From Pseudomonas viridiflava (GTDB taxonomy: Bacteria; Pseudomonadota; Gammaproteobacteria; Pseudomonadales; Pseudomonadaceae), in the NCBI RefSeq assembly GCF_900589395.1, contig NZ_UUIS01000090.1:1-64000 (forward strand): 64,000 nt of DNA. The letters are read 5' to 3'. The translations under genes and the position numbers were made by a program. Positions 7,626 to 16,001 of the stretch are shown here, one piece after another. Below the pieces are notes generated by a model, which was given only the letters and a program-made list of their open reading frames with translations, was not told where the DNA came from and made no database searches. The stretch's first letter is position 1. Each line of letters begins with the position of its first letter.

Positions 7626-8666
7626 TTACAACGCGTGCGGATACGGGTTGTCGCGCTCGTGGGCAATGCCCAGCCACAGCGGGATGCGCCGTTCCAGGTA
7701 GTACCCGGGATTGCGCAGCGAGCCTTCGACAAAGCCCACATGCCCACCCCGCGCCTGCAGCTCGAATTCGATGCATGAGGACAACTCGGCTGATTCGGGC
7801 AGGCTGTGGGCGAACACGAACGGGTCATCCAGAGCCTGGATCATCAGCGTCGGTGTACGGATCCGGCCCAGGAAGTAGCGGCTCGAGGCGCGCTTGTAGT
7901 AATCGTGGGCATCGGTAAAGCCATGCAGCGGGGCGGTGACCCGGCCGTCGAAGTCCCAGAAGGTGCGCATGTTTTCCAGCGAACCCAGCGCCGCCAGTTC
8001 GGCCAGGCCTTCGCTGAGGCCTTCGTGCTGGAAGCGCCGCTGCTTGTCGCGGATATAGCCGAGCATCTCGCGCATGAAATGGCGTTGGTAAATGCGCGAA
8101 AAGCCCTGGCCGATGCGGTTGGCACATTCATCCAGGCGAAACGGTACCGACACCGCGACCGCGCCGAGCAAATGACTGTGCTCGCCGGACTCGCCCAGGT
8201 ACTTGAGCAGTACATTGCCGCCCAATGAGTAGCCCACGGCATACAGCGGCGCCAATGGGCGCAGGGCGCGCAAGTGGGCAATGACGGCTGCCAGGTCTTC
8301 GCTGGCGCCGGAGTGATAACTGCGCGAGCGCAGGTTGGGCTCGCCCGAGCAGCCGCGCCAGTTGAGCGCCACACTGGCCCAGCCCTGCGCCATCATGGCC
8401 CGTTGCAGGCCCACGACATACGGCGAGTTGGCCGAGCCGGTCAGCCCGTGCAGCACCAGCACCAGCGGCGTGTCCGGCTGGTGCGGGCCGTGCCAGTCGA
8501 GGTCGAGAAAGTCACCATCGTCCAGCCACAGGCGCTCGCGCGTCCGTTCGATGGGCAGGCCACGGCGCAATAACGGGCCCCACAGGGTCTGCAGGTGCGG
8601 ATTGCCCAGCCCGGTCGCCGGAACGAAAGGGCTGACATGAAGGGGATGGAAGGAGGGCAAGGGCAT
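7626..8666 (-). CDS. YheT family alpha/beta hydrolase
   Basis: A 346-residue alpha/beta-hydrolase of the YheT/ABHD1-3 group. The N-terminal signature GLGNPHLQTLWG, the oxyanion region VLHGLTGSANSPY and the nucleophile elbow GYSLGGN (near residue 145) are all visible. A late DPFVF and GGHVGF give the expected acid and histidine. The substrate is not known for most members; esters or lipids are inferred. It stands alone between the azlCD pair and rsmD, all on the same strand but separated by gaps over 125 bases. Confidence 0.87.
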   Translation of the reverse strand: MPLPSFHPLHVSPFVPATGLGNPHLQTLWGPLLRRGLPIERTRERLWLDDGDFLDLDWHGPHQPDTPLVLVLHGLTGSANSPYVVGLQRAMMAQGWASVALNWRGCSGEPNLRSRSYHSGASEDLAAVIAHLRALRPLAPLYAVGYSLGGNVLLKYLGESGEHSHLLGAVAVSVPFRLDECANRIGQGFSRIYQRHFMREMLGYIRDKQRRFQHEGLSEGLAELAALGSLENMRTFWDFDGRVTAPLHGFTDAHDYYKRASSRYFLGRIRTPTLMIQALDDPFVFAHSLPESAELSSCIEFELQARGGHVGFVEGSLRNPGYYLERRIPLWLGIAHERDNPYPHAL

Positions 8667-8761
8667 GGCGTCGATCGTCGTGGGTGCAGTGTCGGTCGGT
8701 CCACTACGTTGCCATCAAGCGCGGGTCGATGTAAGTGACGATTGGCTCAACGGCAATGGAA

Positions 8762-8784
8762 CACGGCCGGCAGGTCCGGCCGTG
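8762..8784 (-). terminator. Stem-loop after rsmD
   Basis: Perfect 9-bp inverted repeat (CACGGCCGG / CCGGCCGTG) with a 5-base loop, 10 bases after the rsmD stop and followed by TTCCATT on the transcribed strand. The T-run is poor, so termination strength is uncertain. Confidence 0.55.
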
Positions 8785-8793
8785 CAACAGGTG

Positions 8794-9378
8794 TCAGCTT
8801 CTTTGCCAGAGCCCGTAATACACCTGGCCGGCCTTTTTCTCGCGGTGCAGGCGCCAGTTGCCCGGCAGGCCGGTGGTGGACGGCGGGGTTTCGCTTTCGG
8901 TGTAGATCCAGGCGCGCTCCGCCAGCCAGCCACGGGTTTCGAGCAAGGCACAGGCGTTGCTCAGCAGGCCCTGGTGGAACGGCGGATCGAGAAAGACCAC
9001 GTCGAACGCCTGCGCCGGGGCTGTTTCCAGGTGGCGCAGGGCATCGCTGTGCAGCACCTGGCCGTTCTCGCATTTGAGCAGCTCAAGGTTCTGGCGCAGG
9101 CTGGCAATGGCCGCCGGATTGTTGTCCAGCGCCAGGCCCGACTGCGCCCCGCGTGACAACGCCTCGAAATACAGGGCGCCGCTGCCAGTGAAGACATCCA
9201 GCACCCGCGCGCCGACGATGGACGGCGCCAGCCAGTTGAACAGGGTCTCACGCACCCGGTCAGGGGTCGGGCGTAGTCCCGGGGCGTCGGGGAAACTCAG
9301 CCGCCGGCTGCCCCAGTCGCCGCCGATGATGCGCAACTGGCCCTGGCCGTTGTGCGTTTTGGGACGTGGATTGGCCAT
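8794..9378 (-). CDS. rsmD: 16S rRNA (guanine-966-N2)-methyltransferase RsmD
   Basis: A 194-residue SAM methyltransferase that modifies G966 of 16S rRNA. Visible family motifs are GDWGSRRLSFPDAPGLRPTP near the N-terminus, the SAM site VLDVFTGSGAL and the N6/N2-methylase motif DPPFHQG near residue 130. Its ATG shares one base with the TAA of the upstream M16 gene (TAATG), so it is translated in the same operon as the two peptidase genes. Confidence 0.96.
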   Translation of the reverse strand: MANPRPKTHNGQGQLRIIGGDWGSRRLSFPDAPGLRPTPDRVRETLFNWLAPSIVGARVLDVFTGSGALYFEALSRGAQSGLALDNNPAAIASLRQNLELLKCENGQVLHSDALRHLETAPAQAFDVVFLDPPFHQGLLSNACALLETRGWLAERAWIYTESETPPSTTGLPGNWRLHREKKAGQVYYGLWQRS

Positions 9379-10859
9379 TAATGCTCCGGAACGCCCGCAG
9401 GCGGTGTGGCAGGTTTGTCAGTAGGTGGCGGCAAGGGTTTCTGCGCCACGGTCGGGCCGACGGTGACGATCACCATTTTGTCGGCCGCCAGGTGTTTGTT
9501 CATCGCCGCCTTGACCTGCTCGACCGTCACGGCCTGGGCCTGGGTCAGGTAGTCCTCCAGGAAGGTCAGCGGCAGGTCATAGAAGCCGATGGCGCCCAGT
9601 TGCGCGGCGATCGAGGCATTGCTGGCCGTCGACAGCGGGAAGCTGCCCGACAGTTCGCGTTTCACGTCATCGATTTCCTTCTGGGTCGGGCCGTCGGTGA
9701 GGAACTTGCCGACTTCATCCTGGACCAGCTTGAGGGTGTTTTCGCTCAGCTCGGCACGGGTCTGCAGGCCGATGGTAAACGGCCCCGGCACGCGCATGCC
9801 GGTGAAGCCGGAGGATACACCATAGGTGAGACCGCGTTTTTCCCGGACTTCGGTCATCAACCGGCTGCCGAAGCCGCCACCGCCGAGCACCGAGTTGCCG
9901 ACGCTCAGCGCGGCGTAGTCCGGGTCGTTACGGCTGATGCCCAATTGCGCCAGCATCAGGTGGGTCTGGTTGGACGGATACTCAATGTGCGTGACGCCCG
10001 CCTTGGGTTCGACCGGCTCGGGCATTTTCGCCAGGGCCGGGCCCTTTGGCAGTGTGCTCGACACCTGGGCGGCAATGGCCTGGGCTTGCTCGCGTGACAG
10101 GTCGCCCACCAGGGCAATCACCGCGTTGCCGGCGGCATAGGCCCTGGCGTGGAAGGCCCTGAGCTGCGCCTGGGTCATGGCGCCGACGCTCTTGGCATTG
10201 CCATCGCTGGGGTGTGCATAAGGGTGATCGCCATACAGCTTGGCGTACAACGCGTTGCTGGCGATCACGCCGGGGTTCTGCTTCTGGTATTCGAAGCTGG
10301 CCAGCAACTGGTTCTTGATGCGCGCCAGCGAGTCGGCCGGGAAGGTCGGCTTGCCCACTACTTCGCCGAACAGTTTCAGGGCCGGGTCGCGCTTGGCCGG
10401 GTCGCTCAGGCTGCGCAGCGACACCATGGCCATGTCGCGATATGAGCCGTTGCCGAAATCGGCGCCCAGCCCTTCGAAGCCCTGGGCGATGGCGCTGACG
10501 TCCTTGCCCTTGACGCCCTCGTTGAGCATGGCGTTGGTGACCAGGGCCAGCCCCGGGGTGTTCTGGTCCTGGCTGCTGCCGGCAGCGAAGATCAGCCGCA
10601 GGTCGAACATCGGCAGCTCGCGCGACTCGACGAACAGCACCTTGGCGCCCTCGGCGGTGTTCCAGGTCTGGATGTTCAGGTCGCGGCGGGCCGGCGCCTT
10701 GCTGTCCAGTTCCTTGAGCGACTGCAGGTTCTGGCCCAGCGGGGCATCGGTGCGCGGCGCATCGCTGCCGGCGGCATTGTTGGCCTGCACGGGCAGGGCG
10801 ACGACAGCGGCCAGCAACAGGCCGGTCAGCGTAGAACGGTAGGGTGTGCGCATGATCAT
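9378..10859 (-). CDS. M16 family peptidase-like subunit lacking the zinc motif
   Basis: A 493-residue exported M16 (insulinase/processing peptidase) protein with a signal peptide (RTPYRSTLTGLLLAAVVALP, ending VQA). The position that should carry HxxEH reads VTNAMLNEG, so the zinc-binding and catalytic residues are missing. The C-terminal half keeps the M16 substrate-holding features such as the glycine-rich GNSVLGGGGFGSRL and an RGLTYGV motif. It overlaps the active partner gene by ATGA, which fits a heterodimer of one active and one inactive chain acting in the periplasm. The start could also be the second ATG two codons later. Confidence 0.9.
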   Translation of the reverse strand: MIMRTPYRSTLTGLLLAAVVALPVQANNAAGSDAPRTDAPLGQNLQSLKELDSKAPARRDLNIQTWNTAEGAKVLFVESRELPMFDLRLIFAAGSSQDQNTPGLALVTNAMLNEGVKGKDVSAIAQGFEGLGADFGNGSYRDMAMVSLRSLSDPAKRDPALKLFGEVVGKPTFPADSLARIKNQLLASFEYQKQNPGVIASNALYAKLYGDHPYAHPSDGNAKSVGAMTQAQLRAFHARAYAAGNAVIALVGDLSREQAQAIAAQVSSTLPKGPALAKMPEPVEPKAGVTHIEYPSNQTHLMLAQLGISRNDPDYAALSVGNSVLGGGGFGSRLMTEVREKRGLTYGVSSGFTGMRVPGPFTIGLQTRAELSENTLKLVQDEVGKFLTDGPTQKEIDDVKRELSGSFPLSTASNASIAAQLGAIGFYDLPLTFLEDYLTQAQAVTVEQVKAAMNKHLAADKMVIVTVGPTVAQKPLPPPTDKPATPPAGVPEH

Positions 10860-12208
10860 TGAGCCTTCTTCTCGGGCAGCACGTGCGCAACGCTGAGGCG
10901 CTCACGAGTGAAATAGGTCTTGGCGGCGTTCTGGATGTCGGCCGGGGTCACGCTCTGCAGGGCGGCGAGTTCTTCGTCGATCAGCTTCCAGGAAAGGCCG
11001 ACGGTTTCCAGCTGGCCGATGGTGGTGGCCTGGCTGGTGATCGAGTCGCGCTCATAGACCAGGCCGGCAATGACCTGGGCCCTTACGCGCTCCAGCTCTT
11101 CGGCCGACGGGGCCTTGGTTTTCAGCTCGTCGAGCAGGCGCCAGATACCGGCCTCGGTGTCGGCCAGGGTTTTCTTCTTCTGCACGTTAGGGGTGGCGCT
11201 GATCATGAACAGGCTGTCGCCACGGGTAAAGGCGTCGTAGTTGGAGCCGGCACCGGACACCAACTCTTCGCCACGTTCCAGGCGGCTGGGGATGCGGGCG
11301 CTGTAGCCGCCGTCAAGCAGGGCGGCGATCAGGCGCAAGGCCTGCACCGAGCGCGGGTCTTCGGCGGTGGCCAGGCTCGGCACGTTGAAGGCATACATCA
11401 GGCTCGGCAACTGGGTCTGCACATGCAGGGTGATGCGCCGTTCGCCCGGTTCGGCCAGTTCCAGCGGTTTTTTCGACGGTGGCGTGTCACGGCGCGGGAT
11501 CGAGCCGAAGAAGCGCTCGGCCAGGGCCTTGACCTCGTCGGCCTTGACGTCGCCGACCACCACCAGGGTGGCATTGTTGGGGGTGTACCACGATTCGTAC
11601 CAGTGGCGCAGGTCCTGGACCGTCATGCGGTTGAGGTCGGCCATCCAGCCGATGGTGGGGGTGTGGTAGCCGCTGGCCGGGTAGGCCATGGCCTTGAAGC
11701 GCTCGAAGGCCTTGCTGACCGGTTTGTCGTCGGTGCGCAGGCGGCGCTCTTCCTTGATGACCTCGATTTCGCGGCTGAATTCGTCGGCCGGCAGCTTCAG
11801 GGTCGCCATGCGGTCGGCTTCCAGCTCCAGCGCCACGCTCAGGCGGTCGCGTGCCAGCACCTGGTAATAGGCGGTGTAGTCGTCGCTGGTGAAGGCGTTC
11901 TCTTCGGCGCCCAGGTCGCGCAGGATCAGCGAGGACTCGCCGGGCCCGGTCTTGCTGCTGCCCTTGAACATCATGTGTTCCAGCGCGTGCGACAGGCCGG
12001 TCTGGCCTGGGGTCTCGTAGCTGGAACCGACCTTGTACCAGATCTGGGACACGACCACCGGGGCACGATGATCTTCACGCACGATGACCTTCAGGCCGTT
12101 GTCGAGGGTGAATTCATGGGTCGGTTGCGGATCGGCTGCCAGGGCAGACAGCGGCAGGCAGAGGGTGCTGAGCAACAGGCCTGCGGCACGGCGGGCTAAA
12201 GCATTCAT
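10856..12208 (-). CDS. M16 family zinc peptidase (active subunit)
   Basis: A 450-residue exported M16 metallopeptidase. A signal peptide precedes AADPQPTHEF. The inverted zinc motif HALEH lies in GLSHALEHMMFKG near residue 77, with the distal glutamate expected in ELEADRM about 76 residues later. It is therefore the catalytic partner of the gene downstream. The start at 12208 gives a clean signal peptide; the frame open to 12298 does not. Targets are not predictable; periplasmic peptide or protein quality control is inferred. Confidence 0.92.
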   Translation of the reverse strand: MNALARRAAGLLLSTLCLPLSALAADPQPTHEFTLDNGLKVIVREDHRAPVVVSQIWYKVGSSYETPGQTGLSHALEHMMFKGSSKTGPGESSLILRDLGAEENAFTSDDYTAYYQVLARDRLSVALELEADRMATLKLPADEFSREIEVIKEERRLRTDDKPVSKAFERFKAMAYPASGYHTPTIGWMADLNRMTVQDLRHWYESWYTPNNATLVVVGDVKADEVKALAERFFGSIPRRDTPPSKKPLELAEPGERRITLHVQTQLPSLMYAFNVPSLATAEDPRSVQALRLIAALLDGGYSARIPSRLERGEELVSGAGSNYDAFTRGDSLFMISATPNVQKKKTLADTEAGIWRLLDELKTKAPSAEELERVRAQVIAGLVYERDSITSQATTIGQLETVGLSWKLIDEELAALQSVTPADIQNAAKTYFTRERLSVAHVLPEKKAQ

Positions 12209-12268
12209 GGCTATTGGAACCTGTAAGACGACCTGCTTGGACTTAGCGTCGGCGGGCACGGGGGTGGT

Positions 12269-12298
12269 AGGATACTGATCCGTTTGCGCGGCGAACAA
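12269..12298 (-). promoter_or_regulatory. Candidate promoter of the M16-rsmD operon
   Basis: On the minus strand TTGTTC, 18 bases, then TATCCT, ending 61 bases before the M16 start. It is a plausible but imperfect sigma-70 pair. The 300-base gap to ftsY (12209-12508) holds no gene that I can support; the rest is presumed to carry the ftsY leader and promoter. Confidence 0.35.
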
Positions 12299-12508
12299 CC
12301 CTCACGGCCTGCCGGCGCGTGAAACTTGTTTTAGGGTGTGTGTACAGATGAGCCGCCCGGCGGTTTTTCAGGCATCCCTTTGTGCGGTTGAAACGTGCCG
12401 CGCCAGAACCGCCGAATGAACAAGCAGCCCAGAACGCAGTCTGTTTGGCATGTCAGCATTTTCCGAAAGGCCTGTTGGCGTTTCGCTACTTTGAGATAGC
12501 CGTCCTCC

Positions 12509-14179
12509 ATGTTTGGTTCCAACGACGACAAGAAGACCCCAGCTGCGGCTGGCGAAAAGAAAGGCCTGTTCGGGTGGTTTCGTAAAAAGAACCCGGAGCC
12601 GGTCCAGCCGCCCGAGCCCGCTCCCGAGGCCCAGCCTCCCGTCCAGCCCGAAGAGCCGTCTGCTGGCGTAGCCAATGAGCCGCCCGTGGTGACGCCGGCC
12701 GAGCCGCGTGTGCCGACGCCGGTTGCCGAAGCGCCTGTCGTCCAGCCGCCTGTAGAGCCCGCGTCGCCGATCATTCCTGTAGCGCCGGTCGTTGCACCGC
12801 CGGTCGTGCAGCCGCCGGTGGCCGACGTGCCGCCCGTGCCAGCGCCAGTGGCCCCGGCAGCGCCTGCAAGCGTGGCGCCCGAGCCGGTTACACCGCCTGT
12901 CGCCCCGCCCTCGGCCCCTGCGCCGGCCCCCGTCGAGGCGCCGACCCCGTCGTGGCTGACCCGGCCAGTGGCCGACGAGTCGGTGGCACGGGTCAACGAA
13001 CTCGTACCGCCGGCGGCTCCCGCACCTGCACCCGCAGTACCCGTCGAAGCGGCACCGGTCATCACCCCGGAGCCGGTCATCCTGGCACCTGTGACCGAAC
13101 CTGCACCGGTCGCACCGACCCCTGTCATCGCGCCTGTTGCGCAGATGCCTGTTGCCCAGCCTCCTGTCGTCGAGCCGCCTGTTGCCCCTGCGGTCGTGGA
13201 CCTGGTGGTCGAAACCCTGCCAGTGCCTGCGGCACCTGCCGAGCCCAAGGTCGGCTTCTTTACCCGTCTCAAGCAAGGCCTGTCCAAGACCAGCGCCAGC
13301 ATCGGCGAAGGCATGGCCTCGCTGTTCCTGGGCCGCAAGGCCATCGATGATGACCTGCTCGAAGAAATCGAAACCCGCCTGTTGACCGCCGACGTCGGTG
13401 TCGAGGCCACCTCGGTGATCATCCAGAACCTCACGCAGAAAGTCGCGCGCAAGCAATTGACCGACGCCGAGGCCCTGTACAAGTCGCTGCAGGCCGAACT
13501 GGCCGCCATGCTCAAGCCGGTCGAGCAACCGCTGGTGATCAAGGCCGAACACAAGCCGTTCGTGATCCTGGTCGTGGGCGTCAATGGCGCCGGCAAGACC
13601 ACCACCATCGGCAAGCTGGCCAAGAAGCTGCAGCTTGAAGGCAAGAAAGTCATGCTGGCCGCCGGTGACACCTTCCGTGCCGCTGCCGTGGAGCAGTTGC
13701 AGGTCTGGGGCGAGCGCAACCAGATTCCGGTGATCGCCCAGCACACCGGGGCCGACTCGGCTTCGGTCATCTTCGACGCTGTGCAGGCCGCCAAGGCGCG
13801 TGGCATTGATGTGCTGATCGCCGACACGGCCGGTCGCCTGCACACCAAAGACAACCTGATGGAAGAGTTGAAAAAGGTGCGCCGCGTCATCGGCAAGCTC
13901 GACGCCGAAGCGCCGCACGAAGTGCTGCTGGTGCTGGACGCCGGTACCGGTCAGAACGCGATCAACCAGGCCAAGCAGTTCAATCAGACCGTGACCCTCA
14001 CGGGCCTGGCCCTGACCAAGCTCGATGGCACGGCCAAGGGCGGCGTCATCTTCGCGCTGGCCAAGCAGTTCGGCCTGCCGATTCGCTACATCGGCGTGGG
14101 CGAGGGTATCGACGACCTGCGTACCTTCGAGGCCGAACCCTTCGTTCAGGCCCTGTTTGCGGAACGGGAGCGCACATGA
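12509..14179 (+). CDS. ftsY: Signal recognition particle receptor FtsY
   Basis: SRP-receptor GTPase that docks ribosome-SRP complexes at the membrane. The 556 residues comprise a short basic, aromatic membrane-targeting segment (GLFGWFRKK about residues 19-27), a very long Pro/Val/Ala-rich acidic A region to about residue 245, the N domain, and the G domain. The GTPase motifs are GVNGAGKTTT (G1, about 353-362), DTFRAAA, DTAGR and TKLDGTAKGG. It is longer than E. coli FtsY because of the proline-rich region. It overlaps ftsE by ATGA. Confidence 0.97.
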   Translation: MFGSNDDKKTPAAAGEKKGLFGWFRKKNPEPVQPPEPAPEAQPPVQPEEPSAGVANEPPVVTPAEPRVPTPVAEAPVVQPPVEPASPIIPVAPVVAPPVVQPPVADVPPVPAPVAPAAPASVAPEPVTPPVAPPSAPAPAPVEAPTPSWLTRPVADESVARVNELVPPAAPAPAPAVPVEAAPVITPEPVILAPVTEPAPVAPTPVIAPVAQMPVAQPPVVEPPVAPAVVDLVVETLPVPAAPAEPKVGFFTRLKQGLSKTSASIGEGMASLFLGRKAIDDDLLEEIETRLLTADVGVEATSVIIQNLTQKVARKQLTDAEALYKSLQAELAAMLKPVEQPLVIKAEHKPFVILVVGVNGAGKTTTIGKLAKKLQLEGKKVMLAAGDTFRAAAVEQLQVWGERNQIPVIAQHTGADSASVIFDAVQAAKARGIDVLIADTAGRLHTKDNLMEELKKVRRVIGKLDAEAPHEVLLVLDAGTGQNAINQAKQFNQTVTLTGLALTKLDGTAKGGVIFALAKQFGLPIRYIGVGEGIDDLRTFEAEPFVQALFAERERT

Positions 14180-14847
14180 TTCGATTCGAGCAGGTCGGTA
14201 AGCGTTACCCGAACGGTCATGTCGGGTTGCATGAACTGAGCTTTCGAGTGCGTCGTGGTGAGTTCCTGTTTGTCACCGGCCATTCCGGCGCCGGCAAAAG
14301 TACCCTGCTGCGCCTGTTGCTGGCCATGGAGCGCCCGACCTCGGGCAAGCTCATGCTGGCCGGCCAGGACTTGGGGCAGATCAGCACGGCGCAGATTCCT
14401 TTCCTGCGCCGGCAGATCGGCGTGGTGTTTCAGAACCACCAGTTATTGTTCGACCGTACCGTGTTCAACAACGTCGCGTTGCCGTTGCAGATCCTGGGCC
14501 TGTCCAAGCCCGAGATCGCCAAGCGTGTCGACTCGGCGCTGGAGCGCGTGGCGCTGTCCGACAAGGCCGCGCTGTACCCGGGCGACCTGTCCACCGGCCA
14601 GCAGCAGCGGGTCGGCATCGCCCGGGCCATCGTCCATCGTCCGGCCCTGTTGCTGGCCGATGAGCCGACTGGCAACCTCGACCCCCGGCTGGCAGCGGAA
14701 ATCATGGGTGTATTCGAAGACATCAACCGGCTGGGCACCAGCGTACTGATCGCCAGCCACGACCTGGCGCTGATCGCCCGCATGCGCCATCGCATGCTGA
14801 CCTTGCAGCGTGGCCGCCTGATCGGCGACGGGGAGGCTGGCGTATGA
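14176..14847 (+). CDS. ftsE: Cell division ATP-binding protein FtsE
   Basis: ABC ATPase of 223 residues that works with FtsX at the septum to control amidase activation in cell separation. Walker A is GHSGAGKS (about residues 35-42), the signature is LSTGQQQRVGIARA and Walker B is LLLADEPTGNLD. The start overlaps the ftsY stop by 4 bases and the stop overlaps ftsX by 4 bases, so the three genes are translationally linked. Confidence 0.97.
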   Translation: MIRFEQVGKRYPNGHVGLHELSFRVRRGEFLFVTGHSGAGKSTLLRLLLAMERPTSGKLMLAGQDLGQISTAQIPFLRRQIGVVFQNHQLLFDRTVFNNVALPLQILGLSKPEIAKRVDSALERVALSDKAALYPGDLSTGQQQRVGIARAIVHRPALLLADEPTGNLDPRLAAEIMGVFEDINRLGTSVLIASHDLALIARMRHRMLTLQRGRLIGDGEAGV

Positions 14848-15872
14848 GCAGCCCGCGCAGCAATGCCAAAGTCTCGGACCGGGTCGCACCACGCCCGGCC
14901 GATCAAGACCCAAAGAAAAAACGCGGCGCGCATGACGATGACGGCCCGGACTTCAGCACCCTGCTGGCGGCCTGGATCGAAAGCCATCGCAGCAGTCTGC
15001 TCGACAGCCTGCGCCGCTTGGGCAAGCAGCCGATCGGCAGTTTTTTCACCTGCCTGGTGATGGCCATTGCCCTGAGCCTGCCGATGGGGCTGTCGCTGTT
15101 GCTGAGCAACGTCGAACGCCTGGGTGGTTCCTGGCAGCGCGCCGCGCAGATTTCGGTGTACCTGCAACTGGATGCCGGGCAGGCCGAGGGGGCTCGCCTG
15201 CGCGAGCAGATCAAGGCCATGCCCGGCGTGGCCGAAGCCGACTACGTCAGCAGCGAACAGGCACTCAAGGAATTCCAGAAGGATTCCGGACTGGGCGAGG
15301 CCCTGCGGGAATTGCCCAGCAACCCGTTGCCCGGCGTGGTGGTGGTGACGCCGCAAGAGGTCGACAAACCGGCACTCGAAGCCTTGCGCACCCGGTTGGC
15401 CGAGCTGCCCAAGGTGCAGCAGGCGCAACTGGACCTGGTTTGGGTCGAGCGCCTGGCGGCGATTCTCAAGCTGGGTGACCGCTTTGTCTTTGGCCTGACG
15501 GTCCTGCTGGTGGCGGCCTTGTTGCTGGTCATCGGCAATACCATTCGTCTGCACATTGAGAACCGTCGCGTCGAAATCGAGGTCATCAAGTTGGTAGGCG
15601 GTACAGACAGCTATGTACGCAGGCCCTTTCTTTATATGGGCGCGCTGTACGGCATCGGTGCCGGGGTGCTGTCCTGGGGTGTGCTGGCGTTCGGCCTGGA
15701 CTGGCTGAACGATGCGGTCATCGGCCTGGCCGGACTCTACGGCAGCAACTTTGCCCTGAGCGGTGTGCCCATGGGCGATGGCCTGTCACTCTTGCTTGGA
15801 GCGGTACTGTTAGGGTATATCGGTGCTTGGATTGCGGTCGCCCGCCACCTGAGCGAGCTGGCCCCCCGGTAA
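14844..15872 (+). CDS. ftsX: Cell division protein FtsX
   Basis: Membrane partner of FtsE, 342 residues. It has a basic cytoplasmic N-terminal extension of about 65 residues, a first membrane segment (FFTCLVMAIALSLPMGLSL), a periplasmic loop of about 110 residues that in the family binds amidase activators, then three more membrane segments near residues 215-240, 255-285 and 310-335. The permease core includes RVEIEVIKLVGGTDSYVRRP. rpoH follows after 129 bases. Confidence 0.96.
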   Translation: MSSPRSNAKVSDRVAPRPADQDPKKKRGAHDDDGPDFSTLLAAWIESHRSSLLDSLRRLGKQPIGSFFTCLVMAIALSLPMGLSLLLSNVERLGGSWQRAAQISVYLQLDAGQAEGARLREQIKAMPGVAEADYVSSEQALKEFQKDSGLGEALRELPSNPLPGVVVVTPQEVDKPALEALRTRLAELPKVQQAQLDLVWVERLAAILKLGDRFVFGLTVLLVAALLLVIGNTIRLHIENRRVEIEVIKLVGGTDSYVRRPFLYMGALYGIGAGVLSWGVLAFGLDWLNDAVIGLAGLYGSNFALSGVPMGDGLSLLLGAVLLGYIGAWIAVARHLSELAPR

Positions 15873-15907
15873 ATCCGGGTTGTTTCACGGGTTTTATGCA
15901 TGATCAA

Positions 15908-15936
15908 TTGACTTATTCAGCTGAGGGAACTTGTCT
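15908..15936 (+). promoter_or_regulatory. Possible sigma-70 promoter of rpoH
   Basis: TTGACT (15908-15913), 17 bases, then TTGTCT. The -35 is good and the -10 is poor. It overlaps the better-supported AlgU-type site. Confidence 0.3.
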
Positions 15937-15953
15937 AGCGGTTCCCGGTCAAT
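15927..15953 (+). promoter_or_regulatory. Candidate AlgU (sigma-22/RpoE-like) promoter of rpoH
   Basis: GAACTT, 16 bases, then TCAA, close to the AlgU consensus GAACTT-N16/17-TCTGA. It lies 49 bases before the rpoH ATG. AlgU control of rpoH is established in P. aeruginosa, which supports the reading. Confidence 0.6.
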
Positions 15954-16001
15954 TTCGCAGTGCTGAGCTGCACGAGCTACATAGTTGGAGGTTTCTTTCG
16001 T

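Noticed and set aside
12331..13918. Two long minus-strand open frames opposite ftsY, with Gly/Thr/Arg repeats
   Set aside because: They mirror the Pro/Ala/Val-rich FtsY coding region in a GC-rich genome. They lack ribosome sites and recognisable domains, and ftsY is certain.
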